Positions 1 to 8,369 of a stretch of DNA of 64,000 nt are shown here, one piece after another. Each line of letters opens with the position of its first letter. Position 1 is the stretch's first letter. The stretch comes from Candidatus Poribacteria bacterium. Lineage in GTDB: Bacteria > Poribacteria > WGA-4E > PCPOR2b. The DNA is taken from NCBI GenBank assembly GCA_003635265.1, contig PYIZ01000043.1, forward strand, positions 1-64,000, written 5' to 3'. Under the pieces are notes generated by a model, which did no database searches, was not told the origin of the DNA, and was given only the letters and a program-made list of their open reading frames with translations. Made by a program: the position numbers and the translations under genes.

Positions 1-402
1 CCAGACGGGACCGCGTGCCTTAAACAAACTTTTATCAATGACCAAATCCGTTGAGTGAAACTGCTCAGACAAGTTGGCTGCGTACTGACCGATAAACAAT
101 ATAAGCGCCTCTATCCCTTCATATAATGCCTTATAACGACGGGCAATAGTGGTTCGATGCGGTGGTTGTTGCCACCCCAGTATTTGCAACACTTCTGGGT
201 GATTAGTGAGCCATCTCCATTGCGTTTTGAAGCCGTAGATGCCACGAAACTGCATCATCATGAAGAAGATGATAAACCAACGCGAGCAATAGGTTGATGA
301 CTTTGCTTGTTTGATACCTTGTTCAATACGGGCTTGCATAAACTGATCAAATAGCTGCATAATAAGACTGACATAATCGGTCAACATTGGACTTTGTGCC
401 AT
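1..402 (-). CDS. Transposase, N-terminal 134 codons (cut by window edge)
   Basis: The minus strand is open from an ATG at 402 to the left edge, 134 codons without a stop. A strong ribosome binding site (AGGAG) lies 7-8 bases upstream. The visible product begins MAQSPMLTDYVSLIMQLF and has an aromatic, basic N-terminal region. Near the edge is STDLVIDKSLFKARGPVW, which resembles the first catalytic Asp region of DDE transposases of the IS4/IS5 superfamily (family from memory, exact IS unknown). Only the N-terminal part is in the window, so intactness cannot be judged. The bases from about 420 to 480 between this gene and the next would hold the element's end, but I could not identify a terminal inverted repeat without the other end. 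Confidence 0.7.
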   Translation of the reverse strand, partial: MAQSPMLTDYVSLIMQLFDQFMQARIEQGIKQAKSSTYCSRWFIIFFMMMQFRGIYGFKTQWRWLTNHPEVLQILGWQQPPHRTTIARRYKALYEGIEALILFIGQYAANLSEQFHSTDLVIDKSLFKARGPVW

Positions 403-604
403 ATTGGGGCTCCTTTTGCTGTCATAACAATAGGAAACCCTAGTTGACTGATTATGTCAAATATATTGATGCACACCCCTCAATTAAATAGCCCAGCTCC
501 AAAAACTATACGATTGCACAATTGCCAAAAATGGAGTAAAATCTCTGCGTGATGTATCGAAGGATTTGAGCCATAATACTCTCAAGATAAAAAGGAAGCT
601 GCAT

Positions 605-1702
605 ATGAAGGATCAATTAAAAGTTGGCATTGTTGGCGCACGTAGAGGAGCCGGGCATATCCGCCCTTTCACAACCATCACAGAAACAGAGGTCACTGCA
701 ATCTGTGATCTGAACGAAGATACGCTCCATGAGGTCGGCGAGCAATTCGGGGTTCCGAAACGATTCACGGATTATGAAGATATGCTCGCAGATGATATTG
801 ATATCGTTGTGCTGGGGACACCCGAAAATCTGCATGTGTCGCAGTCTATTTCAGCGTTGGAGGCAGGAAAGCATGTGGTCAGCGAGGTAACAGCGGCAAC
901 CTCTATGGACCAGTGCTACGAGTTAGTCAGAGCAGTCCGACAAAGCAAAACGAAGTATATGATGGCGGAGAATAAGTGCTATTCACGATCGAGCATGTTA
1001 ATCGGAAACATGGTGCGTCAAGGCTTGTTCGGGGACATTTACTTTGGCGAGGGCGAATATCTCCACGACATCAAAGTGCTGCATCACGATAGCAGCGGCA
1101 ATCCAACTTGGCGATACTATTGGCAGGTAGGAATAAATCGGTGTAACTATGCGACACATAGCCTCGGTCCGGTGATGGACTGGTTCAACGAACGGGTTGT
1201 TTCGGTGTGTTGTCTTGGTACTGGTGTGCGTACCGACCCAGAACACGCTATGGAAGACACAGTGATGATGTTGTGCAAGACCGAGAGTGGTGCGCTGATT
1301 AAGATCCGGATTGATATGCTCTCCAACCGTCCGGCGAATTCATACCTGAGTTTGCAGGGGACGAAAGGTTGTTACGAAGGCACGCGGGGCTTAGGGGATG
1401 TAGAGAAGGTTTGGTTAGCGGATTACCATCAACAGGGAGAGTGGCAACCGCTCGCAGACTTTGAGGAGGAATTTCTACCGGAGAGTTGGAAAAATCCGCC
1501 GGAGGAAGCGGTGAAAGCTGGAGATGTGAGTGAGGAGTATTTTGAGATGCGCGGTTTTGTCGATAGCATCATTAACGACACCAAGCCGCCAATTGATGTG
1601 TATGACGCTATGGATTTGACAGTCCCAGGACTGGTTTCGGAGGAATCGATTGCGAACGGCGGAAAGCCCGTTGAAGTCCCCGATTTTCGGGAGATTGATT
1701 AA
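605..1702 (+). CDS. Gfo/Idh/MocA family oxidoreductase
   Basis: The product of 365 residues has an N-terminal Rossmann fold with the glycine motif VGIVGARRGAGH, followed by EVTAATS in the position of the conserved EKP-type motif, and a C-terminal alpha/beta domain. The family oxidises or reduces sugars, inositols and related polyols with NAD(P). Substrate cannot be told from sequence. I chose the ATG at 605 because AAGGAAG lies 8-10 bases upstream; an in-frame TTG at 566 adds 13 unlikely residues. The usual Lys of the EKP motif appears replaced (VVSEVTAAT rather than EKP), so catalysis may differ from classical members. It stands alone; the next gene is convergent. Confidence 0.85.
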   Translation: MKDQLKVGIVGARRGAGHIRPFTTITETEVTAICDLNEDTLHEVGEQFGVPKRFTDYEDMLADDIDIVVLGTPENLHVSQSISALEAGKHVVSEVTAATSMDQCYELVRAVRQSKTKYMMAENKCYSRSSMLIGNMVRQGLFGDIYFGEGEYLHDIKVLHHDSSGNPTWRYYWQVGINRCNYATHSLGPVMDWFNERVVSVCCLGTGVRTDPEHAMEDTVMMLCKTESGALIKIRIDMLSNRPANSYLSLQGTKGCYEGTRGLGDVEKVWLADYHQQGEWQPLADFEEEFLPESWKNPPEEAVKAGDVSEEYFEMRGFVDSIINDTKPPIDVYDAMDLTVPGLVSEESIANGGKPVEVPDFREID

Positions 1703-1704
1703 TC

Positions 1705-1735
1705 TGATGCGTGAGGCGTGAAACGTGAAAACCAT
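1705..1735. repeat. Short degenerate octamer repeat just after a stop codon
   Basis: Immediately downstream of the stop at 1702 are tandem variants of GCGTGAA (gatGCGTGAgGCGTGAaACGTGAA) followed by CATTGGTTCATTG. The same order of a CGTGA block followed by a TTCATTAG block is seen at 53228-53290. The TTCATTAG block alone recurs at 45457-45520 and 54565-54593. Confidence 0.5.
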
Positions 1736-1786
1736 TGGTTCATTGAGACAGGCGGGTTAGGAAGCCTGATCTACGTGAAAAAAACA

Positions 1787-1840
1787 AAGTTTTTGGCAAT
1801 TAGGGGTGGTGAAACCCCGTTCCTACGGTTTTTGTTGCAC
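1787..1840. repeat. Dispersed intergenic repeat, copy 1
   Basis: The block AAGTTTTTGGCA, then a hairpin (GGGGtggtgaaaCCCC), then CTACGGTTT and TTGCACT closely resembles 60155-60218. There the ends are kept but the hairpin sequence differs. It sits between two convergent genes. Confidence 0.5.
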
Positions 1841-1851
1841 TATTTCTCACC

Positions 1852-3261
1852 TCAGAAATTGAGCCTGAAACCGGCTTCAACCGAGGTTTTCTGAATTGGC
1901 TCAAAGTGGCTCTTACCCGCCGCATCTTCCACCCGCCGGAAACGATATTCGCGAAGAACCGCGACCTCAAACCTCGGAAAAATCTCATATCCAATTCGCA
2001 CGATAAATGCGGATTTACTATCAAGCCGGACGAGATCCTCGAAAAAACTCGGATCTTCGCTCCCATCTTTCTCTGGAAAACCGGGATCTGGCTCGCCGAT
2101 GTTACGTTTGAGATAGAATGCTCGGAACGATGTTCGTTCAACTATACCAGATTCCGTGATCCCAAGGTATAACTTTGGCTCCGTGTTGGTATAGTCCTCA
2201 AATGTCGCTACAAAATTGACCTGTGGAATCGGTCTCACAGCAATCATAGAGAAGTAACCTTGCCTTGCTTGGTCCGCATCAGCCTCATCCATGCCCAAGA
2301 AGTCAGGAGCAACACCTTTAGCAGCATCGTAGGTGTAGTCAAAAATGGTCGGGTAAAATTGTGCGCCAAAAATGCGGTACTCTACCTTAAAGAGAGCTTG
2401 CGAAAGCGACACACCGATTCCGATAGCATTTCCCATTGCAACATCAGTTACCTCATCAATTTCCTCCGCTTTTGTTTCCGGTTTTGTGTTTAAGGCAGCC
2501 ACATCATCGTATATGTCCAAGCGCAGCGACTTATTGTGAATAAGCGGAAACCCAATATCGACCCCCAATGCAATAAGCGGATCTCCGCTCGGGATCAGAC
2601 TCGGATCGGGATCGATGTCTGTTAGGTAGGTCCCACCCAATTCAAGACTGTTAAGGAGTGGTATACCACCCTCCTTCTGTTGTAGAGGACGGACAAACAT
2701 CCGCCCACCGAAAACAGTCGGTGCACTAATATCGTTAAGGATTGTTTCAACCCCAGCCTTTTTTGTCTCTGTACTGAGGTTCAGGCGTAAACCCCGGCGG
2801 TCATAGTTTGAATAGCCTGACATAATGAATCCGTGCCCGATAGTGGCGAAGTCCAACGCACCGAAACGGGTGTAAAACGACTCGCTGAGATGCCCATAAC
2901 GCACATAACGGACAAGCCGCAAGATGGTACTAATATCGTCCCATGTCTCGCCATCTTCAGCGAGGATTGTGTGTTCGCCCTCCTCAGAGGAACTGTAAAG
3001 TAGCACAAGACCGAGTCCAAATCCGACTTTACCGAGATCTATCTCCGGCTGCAGTTGAAACCGCAAGAACGGTTCGCCATTGATGAAGGTGAATCCAAAT
3101 CCTGAAAGTTCTCCCCTACTCAAAGCCATTTCTTCCGGACTCGGGGGGCCACCATACGACAGCGCTGTTTCGCCTGCAATTTCATTTTGACCATAGGTTG
3201 CCAAGGCAAAGCCCAATGATAGCATTCCAATCCAAGTGGCAACGCACTTGCTCCTGTTCAT
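1852..3261 (-). CDS. Predicted outer-membrane beta-barrel protein
   Basis: The product of 469 residues has a Sec signal peptide (MNRSKCVATWIGMLSLGFALA, cleavage near TYGQ). The remainder is rich in alternating polar and hydrophobic residues and ends in Phe (VEAGFRLNF), the typical C-terminal residue recognised in outer-membrane barrels. No family was recognised. I chose the ATG at 3261 because AGGAGA is 5 bases upstream; a TTG one codon earlier is less likely. It could be a porin or an autonomous barrel of unknown cargo. Confidence 0.7.
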   Translation of the reverse strand: MNRSKCVATWIGMLSLGFALATYGQNEIAGETALSYGGPPSPEEMALSRGELSGFGFTFINGEPFLRFQLQPEIDLGKVGFGLGLVLLYSSSEEGEHTILAEDGETWDDISTILRLVRYVRYGHLSESFYTRFGALDFATIGHGFIMSGYSNYDRRGLRLNLSTETKKAGVETILNDISAPTVFGGRMFVRPLQQKEGGIPLLNSLELGGTYLTDIDPDPSLIPSGDPLIALGVDIGFPLIHNKSLRLDIYDDVAALNTKPETKAEEIDEVTDVAMGNAIGIGVSLSQALFKVEYRIFGAQFYPTIFDYTYDAAKGVAPDFLGMDEADADQARQGYFSMIAVRPIPQVNFVATFEDYTNTEPKLYLGITESGIVERTSFRAFYLKRNIGEPDPGFPEKDGSEDPSFFEDLVRLDSKSAFIVRIGYEIFPRFEVAVLREYRFRRVEDAAGKSHFEPIQKTSVEAGFRLNF

Positions 3262-3343
3262 CAACTTCTCCTAAAAAATAATTTTAATATGAGTGCTTGT
3301 CCAAGTAGCCGCTTCTCTCCACCGATTTGTAGTGATACTCCTC

Positions 3344-3895
3344 TTATTCAAAGACGCGGAAAAGAATATCAAAAACCGGATGATCGTCAACGCGATGATT
3401 GAATTTATCCTGACACAGTGTTATCTTTCGACGTCCACTTTGGAACTTGAGGCGGATTTTAATTGTGGTACTCGGAATTAAGGCATCGAGGGCAAAAACC
3501 TCATAGAAGTCTTGTCGATCTTCCGGTTTGAGACTGATAGGGAGACTGTTGCGGAGTAAACTTGGAAAGAGCGCCGCGTGCGGCACTTGGTATAACTCAG
3601 TATCCTGCCACCTGTGCCCAATCTTCGCTTGGAACTGACACGCTTGAATTGTAATAGGCACCTGATCGCCCTCGTTATAGATACGACACGAAACGAGAAA
3701 CAGCAGATGGCCACCGCGTGTAATAAAGCAATTTGCCTGATTTGTTAGTAGCTCGACTCTGAGATGGCTTCCGCGTCGTCTTCGAGTGTGGATCTGCCTG
3801 CCAGCGCGGTCTGCGTAGAGGTCATAGATCCATTTAGAGGCAGCAAGTATAACGGCGATGATACTAAGAATGAGGGCAATTGTCGCATGATCCAT
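3344..3895 (-). CDS. Hypothetical membrane-anchored protein
   Basis: The product of 183 residues has one N-terminal transmembrane helix (about residues 5-24, ATIALILSIIAVILAASKWI). A basic stretch follows (RQIHTRRRRGSHLRVE) that should lie in the cytoplasm by the positive-inside rule, then a beta-rich soluble domain. I do not recognise the family. The ribosome binding site before the ATG is weak. It lies 62 bases beyond the start-proximal end of the DUF1854 gene on the same strand and may be the last gene of that transcript. Confidence 0.6.
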   Translation of the reverse strand: MDHATIALILSIIAVILAASKWIYDLYADRAGRQIHTRRRRGSHLRVELLTNQANCFITRGGHLLFLVSCRIYNEGDQVPITIQACQFQAKIGHRWQDTELYQVPHAALFPSLLRNSLPISLKPEDRQDFYEVFALDALIPSTTIKIRLKFQSGRRKITLCQDKFNHRVDDHPVFDILFRVFE

Positions 3896-3957
3896 TGATG
3901 ATTCAAAATTATGCTTACACGAAACGTAAGCCGCTCTTCCATTGCACGTTTTACACG

Positions 3958-4485
3958 TTAGATCTGTGTTTCAAGGAGGGTTATGCTCTTCGGATCTAGC
4001 CGATGATAATTATCAATTTCGTATCGATTGCCATCAATATCCTTAATCAGTATTCGTCCACCAGCCAGTGTGGTAATGTCATTCCGAGAACGCAGATCAA
4101 AAGAGACGGAGCCTACTTCAGTGTCGGCTTCCCACTCAGTGACACCGAACCGTCCTGCAATGAAGTGAATCTTCGTGATCTTCGGCATAAAATAACATTT
4201 TTTCAACTCTTCTGCAAGGATTGTCTGGTCCGCTTTTTTTAACTGACTTATGTCCTCAATTAAACCAAGCTCGTTTTTGTGGGTGTCAAGTAAACTGATA
4301 TATTGATTCGGTTGGGTCAGCGGAAACGTGCGCACCGGCTCAACAGGCGCATGAATGGAACCGTCTGGCAGCTCCGCTTCCAACTCCCCAAACTGGTTGC
4401 GGCTAATTTTCAAGAGTTTGGGATCAAGAAATTGGACCTCATCTTCGATCCGAATAGGTTGTTCCACCAAGTCTACTCCTTTCAT
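3958..4485 (-). CDS. DUF1854 family protein, partner of the adjacent ABC exporter
   Basis: The product of about 175 residues matches what I know of the DUF1854 family: a conserved core around GRFGVTEWEADTEVGSVSF and a C-terminal segment (DIDGNRYEIDNYHRLDPKS). It starts 9 bases after the stop of the ABC transporter gene and is surely co-transcribed. In proteobacteria the same pair (DUF1854 plus fused ABC exporter) is annotated as associated with cyanophycin metabolism; no cyanophycin genes are in this window. The start is uncertain: the ATG at 4485 has no clear ribosome site, while GTG at 4467 follows AAAGGAG. Confidence 0.8.
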   Translation of the reverse strand: MKGVDLVEQPIRIEDEVQFLDPKLLKISRNQFGELEAELPDGSIHAPVEPVRTFPLTQPNQYISLLDTHKNELGLIEDISQLKKADQTILAEELKKCYFMPKITKIHFIAGRFGVTEWEADTEVGSVSFDLRSRNDITTLAGGRILIKDIDGNRYEIDNYHRLDPKSITLLETQI

Positions 4486-4494
4486 ATTTCGTTG

Positions 4495-6861
4495 CTACCA
4501 CGCCCGAATCTTCGATAGCTCCGTCTGCTTGTCGCATAGGTTGGCATAAGTTCCACCTTTGGCAATCAGCTCTTCGTGTGTGCCAATCTCATCAATTTCC
4601 CCCTCTTTGAGGACGACCAAACGATTAGAATGTTTGAGTGTCGAAAGACGGTGTGCGATCGCGAAGACGGTTCGTCCTTGAATCAGCCGCCCCAACGCCT
4701 CTTGGATTCTTGATTCTGTCTCTGTATCAACTGACGAAGTGGCTTCATCAAGGATGAGAATGCGCGGATTTTTAAGGATAGCGCGAGCGATGGAAATTCG
4801 TTGACGTTCTCCACCAGAGACACGCACTCCCCTTTCACCAACCGTTGTGTCGTAACCATCGGGAAATTTAACGATAAAGTCGTGAGCGTTTGCGGCTTTA
4901 GCTGCCGCGACAATCTCTTGGCGACTTGCCCCCGGTTTTCCGTAGCCGATATTGTCGGCGACGGAGCCCTCAAACAGGAATGGCTCCTGCAGCACCACCC
5001 CGATCTGTCCTCGCAGGGATTTGAGTTCAATATCGCGGCTATCATACCCATCAATGAGAATTTCACCCTCGTTGGGATCGTAAAATCGGGTAACTAAATT
5101 GATGAGGGTGCTCTTGCCGGCACCACTGTGTCCGACGAGCCCGATCATCTCTCCCTGCTTGGCGGTAAAGCTGATGCCATTGATGGCGTTTTTCTCTCCA
5201 TCGTAAGAGAAGAAAACATCGCGAAATTCGACCTGCCCCCGCATATTTGGAAAATCAATAGCGTCTTTATGACTTGCAACGCTAGGAGGTGTATCAAGGA
5301 TCTCAAAGACCCGTTCAGCAGAGGTCGCGGCTCTCAGGAATCGACGGTTCATCTGAGCAAGCGTTCGAACGGGCTGTAAAAACTGGGTCATATAGGTCAT
5401 GAATAGTGTAATCTCACCAAGCGTTAATTCTCCATTTAGGATCTGACGTCCCCCGATCAACCAGATGAGCACTGTTCCAATATAGGTCAGGAAAGTCATA
5501 ATTGGCTGATAAAGGGTCCACAGTTTGGCGGCATTCATCTCTCCTTCAAAAACCTGATGAGTCTGTTCTTGAAAACGGTCGACCTCGTACTTCTCACGGG
5601 TAAACGCCTTAACAACCCGTATACCCGGAATCGTACTCGCCAAAATCGTGCTAATCCCAGCGTAGCGCCTCCACAGAACGTGGAAAACCTTGTGCATCTT
5701 GTGTCCAAAGTAGAATGAGAAGAGGACAATGAGAGGAATCGGAAGCAAGACCCAGAGTGCCAGCTGCCAACTATAGGCAAACATGATAATGCACATAAAA
5801 ACCAGCGCCATTGAATCGCCGATAATATCCTGCAACCCCTCAGCGATGAAGTCTCGCAGCCGCCCGACATCCTGAGTGATGCGTGACATCAGATTTCCTG
5901 TCTCCCGCTGTTGGTAGAAATCAAGGGAAAGGACACTCATATGCCTATAAGCATCATTCCGCAATGTCAGGGTGATACGCTGACCGACCCATGTCATCAT
6001 GTATCCTCGAACCGCTGAGAAAACTGCCGTGAAAACGTGCACTCCGAGCATCATAAGCACAATCGTCACCAACTGCCCAAATGCGCCCGGATCAACCGAC
6101 TGTCCTCCATCAATAGCGATCGTTGCGGGAATAAGAACGTTATCAATAAGCTGCTGACCCAGAATAGGAGGATAGACGCCTACCAGTCGTATGACCCCCA
6201 TGATTAGTAATGCCGGCACAAAAACCTTCAAAAATGGGACCACGTATTTTATTAGGCGAAAGAGCAATTTCCCCTTTTCAACGCAGTTCGGGCAGACATC
6301 AGACCACCGTGGGATCGGGCGTCCACAGGTTTCACATCGAATCTTGTTTTTGCCGGGATCAACATACTTCCGATGTCGCTTAGATTTGTCCGTTTCCTCC
6401 GGTTTGACCTTGTCAATTAACAATTCAATTTCTGGCGTTGCTTCGGCAAATTTGGGAACGAATCGCTTGGAGTAGCGAGCAATTTCAAATGCGCTGTCGG
6501 ACGTTCGCACTTTCATGAAGTTATTGCCGTGCAACTCTCGGATTTCGATCTGGTCAATGGTTTCAAGCGCTATGTTTTGGATTTCAGGTCCGGGCGCACC
6601 ATTTTGGTTAAAAGCGAGCAGGCGTTTTTCCGTCGCTAACACCCAATCCTTCCCATAAGTGCCGTCAAACTGTAAATCTGTGGAAATAGCAATTTTAATA
6701 TCTTCTTCTCGATCCAGTAAATCTTCAAGCTGCTCTTGGAGTTCTGCTGGTACTTCCTCTAGAATTGTCATCTCGACATCGGGCCGCCTAGCGTTACTCC
6801 TTCTACCGGCAGAACGAGCCATTCGATGTATGTCTCGTCTAGAAAATCCCCCACCGTGCAT
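4495..6861 (-). CDS. ABC exporter with N-terminal PH-like domain and zinc ribbon
   Basis: The product of 788 residues is a half-size exporter. In order it has a beta-rich PH-like region (about residues 30-140), a CxxC...CxxC zinc ribbon (CETCGRPIPRWSDVCPNC), six transmembrane helices of the exporter type, and a nucleotide-binding domain with Walker A GHSGAGKST, signature VSGGERQRIS, Walker B ILILDEATS and an H-loop His (IAHRLST). It would act as a homodimer. The ATG at 6861 follows a consensus AGGAGG by 6 bases; an upstream in-frame start would add 37 unsupported residues. The cytoplasmic N-terminal extension is unusual for exporters but is shared by relatives that pair with DUF1854 proteins. 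Substrate unknown. Confidence 0.85.
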   Translation of the reverse strand: MHGGGFSRRDIHRMARSAGRRSNARRPDVEMTILEEVPAELQEQLEDLLDREEDIKIAISTDLQFDGTYGKDWVLATEKRLLAFNQNGAPGPEIQNIALETIDQIEIRELHGNNFMKVRTSDSAFEIARYSKRFVPKFAEATPEIELLIDKVKPEETDKSKRHRKYVDPGKNKIRCETCGRPIPRWSDVCPNCVEKGKLLFRLIKYVVPFLKVFVPALLIMGVIRLVGVYPPILGQQLIDNVLIPATIAIDGGQSVDPGAFGQLVTIVLMMLGVHVFTAVFSAVRGYMMTWVGQRITLTLRNDAYRHMSVLSLDFYQQRETGNLMSRITQDVGRLRDFIAEGLQDIIGDSMALVFMCIIMFAYSWQLALWVLLPIPLIVLFSFYFGHKMHKVFHVLWRRYAGISTILASTIPGIRVVKAFTREKYEVDRFQEQTHQVFEGEMNAAKLWTLYQPIMTFLTYIGTVLIWLIGGRQILNGELTLGEITLFMTYMTQFLQPVRTLAQMNRRFLRAATSAERVFEILDTPPSVASHKDAIDFPNMRGQVEFRDVFFSYDGEKNAINGISFTAKQGEMIGLVGHSGAGKSTLINLVTRFYDPNEGEILIDGYDSRDIELKSLRGQIGVVLQEPFLFEGSVADNIGYGKPGASRQEIVAAAKAANAHDFIVKFPDGYDTTVGERGVRVSGGERQRISIARAILKNPRILILDEATSSVDTETESRIQEALGRLIQGRTVFAIAHRLSTLKHSNRLVVLKEGEIDEIGTHEELIAKGGTYANLCDKQTELSKIRAW

Positions 6862-7255
6862 AAAAAACCTCCTTGCTGAAGCCCACAAACGCAAACCGTA
6901 CCGACAAATTTGGACACGGTTCTTTTTGGACGACGAAACATAGAAAATGTTGAGGAGAAATTGGGGAAGCAATACGAAACAACAGGTAAAATCGGAAAGG
7001 ATTCAGAAAAGGGGAGAAAACTGAGTTTCGGCAAACAAGGGATACGATCGGAGGGAAGATCTGACCAACGTGGCTACGATTGCTGAAAGGGAAGGAAGAT
7101 TTCATTGAACAATCACCGACTCACGGTGCCATCAGGTGGTAGATCTTCGCCGGAACTCAAACGAGTCAATAGCACCGGAGCTTATGATTGCTTTGAAACA
7201 GGCGGCAACCTATGTTTCATGAATAATGAGGTTTGTCAGGAGGTATATAGTTGTA
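6862..7255. other. Intergenic stretch, nothing recognised
   Basis: These 394 bases separate the exporter start from the end of the lipoprotein gene on the same strand. I see the exporter's ribosome binding site near 6868, no convincing gene on either strand, and no clear terminator. The exporter promoter should be here but I could not single it out. Confidence 0.4.
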
Positions 7256-7999
7256 CTAGCAGCCGGTGGCGATAAATATGGCAACCCTCTGGACCAAATT
7301 ACCGCCCTTCGCCATTGACGAAAGGAACAGCATCGGCGCAGAAGATACGACGTAATGCGGGGTTGCGTTAATGACCAAATCCAATCGGTTGTCTCCATCC
7401 AGATCTCCCGCCCATAGCAGGGAGGGTATGGCACCATCTGTAGAACTATATGCGAGTAGTTCCTGCGATACCTGTCCGTTGGATAGTTCAAGGCTGTAGT
7501 TTTCGAGTGAAGTAAACCCGTTCGGTCCTACCTCCCCTTCGCCATAAACTGTCAAATGACTTTCGTTTTCGTCGCTGAATCCAAGGTTGAGGGACTTACC
7601 GGGACTCAAAACCGTCTGTTCAGTGGAAAGTGTCTTGATGGATTCTCTTTCGGAGGCATTTAAGCCTTTTATCAGAAAAAGCGGGCGCGTCTGTCCTTCC
7701 GCCGACACCACTTTTCCCGTCTTCTCTCCGGCATTGTCAACGAATGGGTCATAAACGGTTTCCACCGTAATTGTCGAAGGGATTAACGCGTACCCATCAG
7801 GCGTCGAATACAATCCCAGCCAGATTTCACCTGACTCTGCGGAGACCTCGTCGCCGTGAAACGCACCTACCTGCAAGAGTTGAATTTCAGATTCTACCGG
7901 TAATGCCTCTGATTGATTATAACAACCAAACATGACGCAACAGATCCAACCCGCCCAGAAAATAGACATTGTAATTGTGAATGACATACGAGATAACAT
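7256..7999 (-). CDS. Predicted lipoprotein with FG-GAP/VCBS-like motif
   Basis: The product of 247 residues has a hydrophobic N-terminal signal followed by a lipobox-like VMFGC (Cys near residue 26), so it is probably lipid-anchored. Near the C terminus GDLDGDNRLDLVIN is a calcium-binding DxDGDxxxD motif like those in FG-GAP or VCBS propeller repeats, but only one copy is present. The ATG at 7999 follows GGAGG by about 8 bases. No specific function recognised. Confidence 0.65.
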   Translation of the reverse strand: MLSRMSFTITMSIFWAGWICCVMFGCYNQSEALPVESEIQLLQVGAFHGDEVSAESGEIWLGLYSTPDGYALIPSTITVETVYDPFVDNAGEKTGKVVSAEGQTRPLFLIKGLNASERESIKTLSTEQTVLSPGKSLNLGFSDENESHLTVYGEGEVGPNGFTSLENYSLELSNGQVSQELLAYSSTDGAIPSLLWAGDLDGDNRLDLVINATPHYVVSSAPMLFLSSMAKGGNLVQRVAIFIATGC

Positions 8000-8244
8000 G
8001 ATTTTATTCCTCCATACCTCAACTTGTGTTTCAGATTATTAATTTTCAAAGGTTTCAAAACTATGTCATAATCCTGTTCAGCAAGACGCGTGCCAAAACT
8101 ATCAACCCCTTACGAGCAGGGGATTTTAGACTAGTTACAGACACAGAGAGGGAAAAGTGTCCCAGTTCAGTGACACTTAGAACAAAGGTACATGGGATGG
8201 TGTGTCTCTAAGCACACACATAGTCAGTCAAAAATTCTAAGGGG

Positions 8245-8273
8245 TTGAATTTTTGGAAGGTTCGTGCTATACT
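8245..8273 (+). promoter_or_regulatory. Sigma-70-like promoter for the NHL protein gene
   Basis: TTGAAT (8245-8250), 17 bases, TATACT (8268-8273), with the extended -10 TGC directly before it. Predicted start is about 8280, giving a leader of about 90 bases. The upstream part of this 370-base divergent gap also holds a perfect hairpin (AAGTGTC/GACACTT near 8155-8178). Confidence 0.6.
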
Positions 8274-8369
8274 GAGCATACACGATGAATGAACTGAATC
8301 AGATTAATATGCATATAAGTTTATGTATAAGTGCAATATACACTAAATCATTTGAAGGGATCTCATTCA

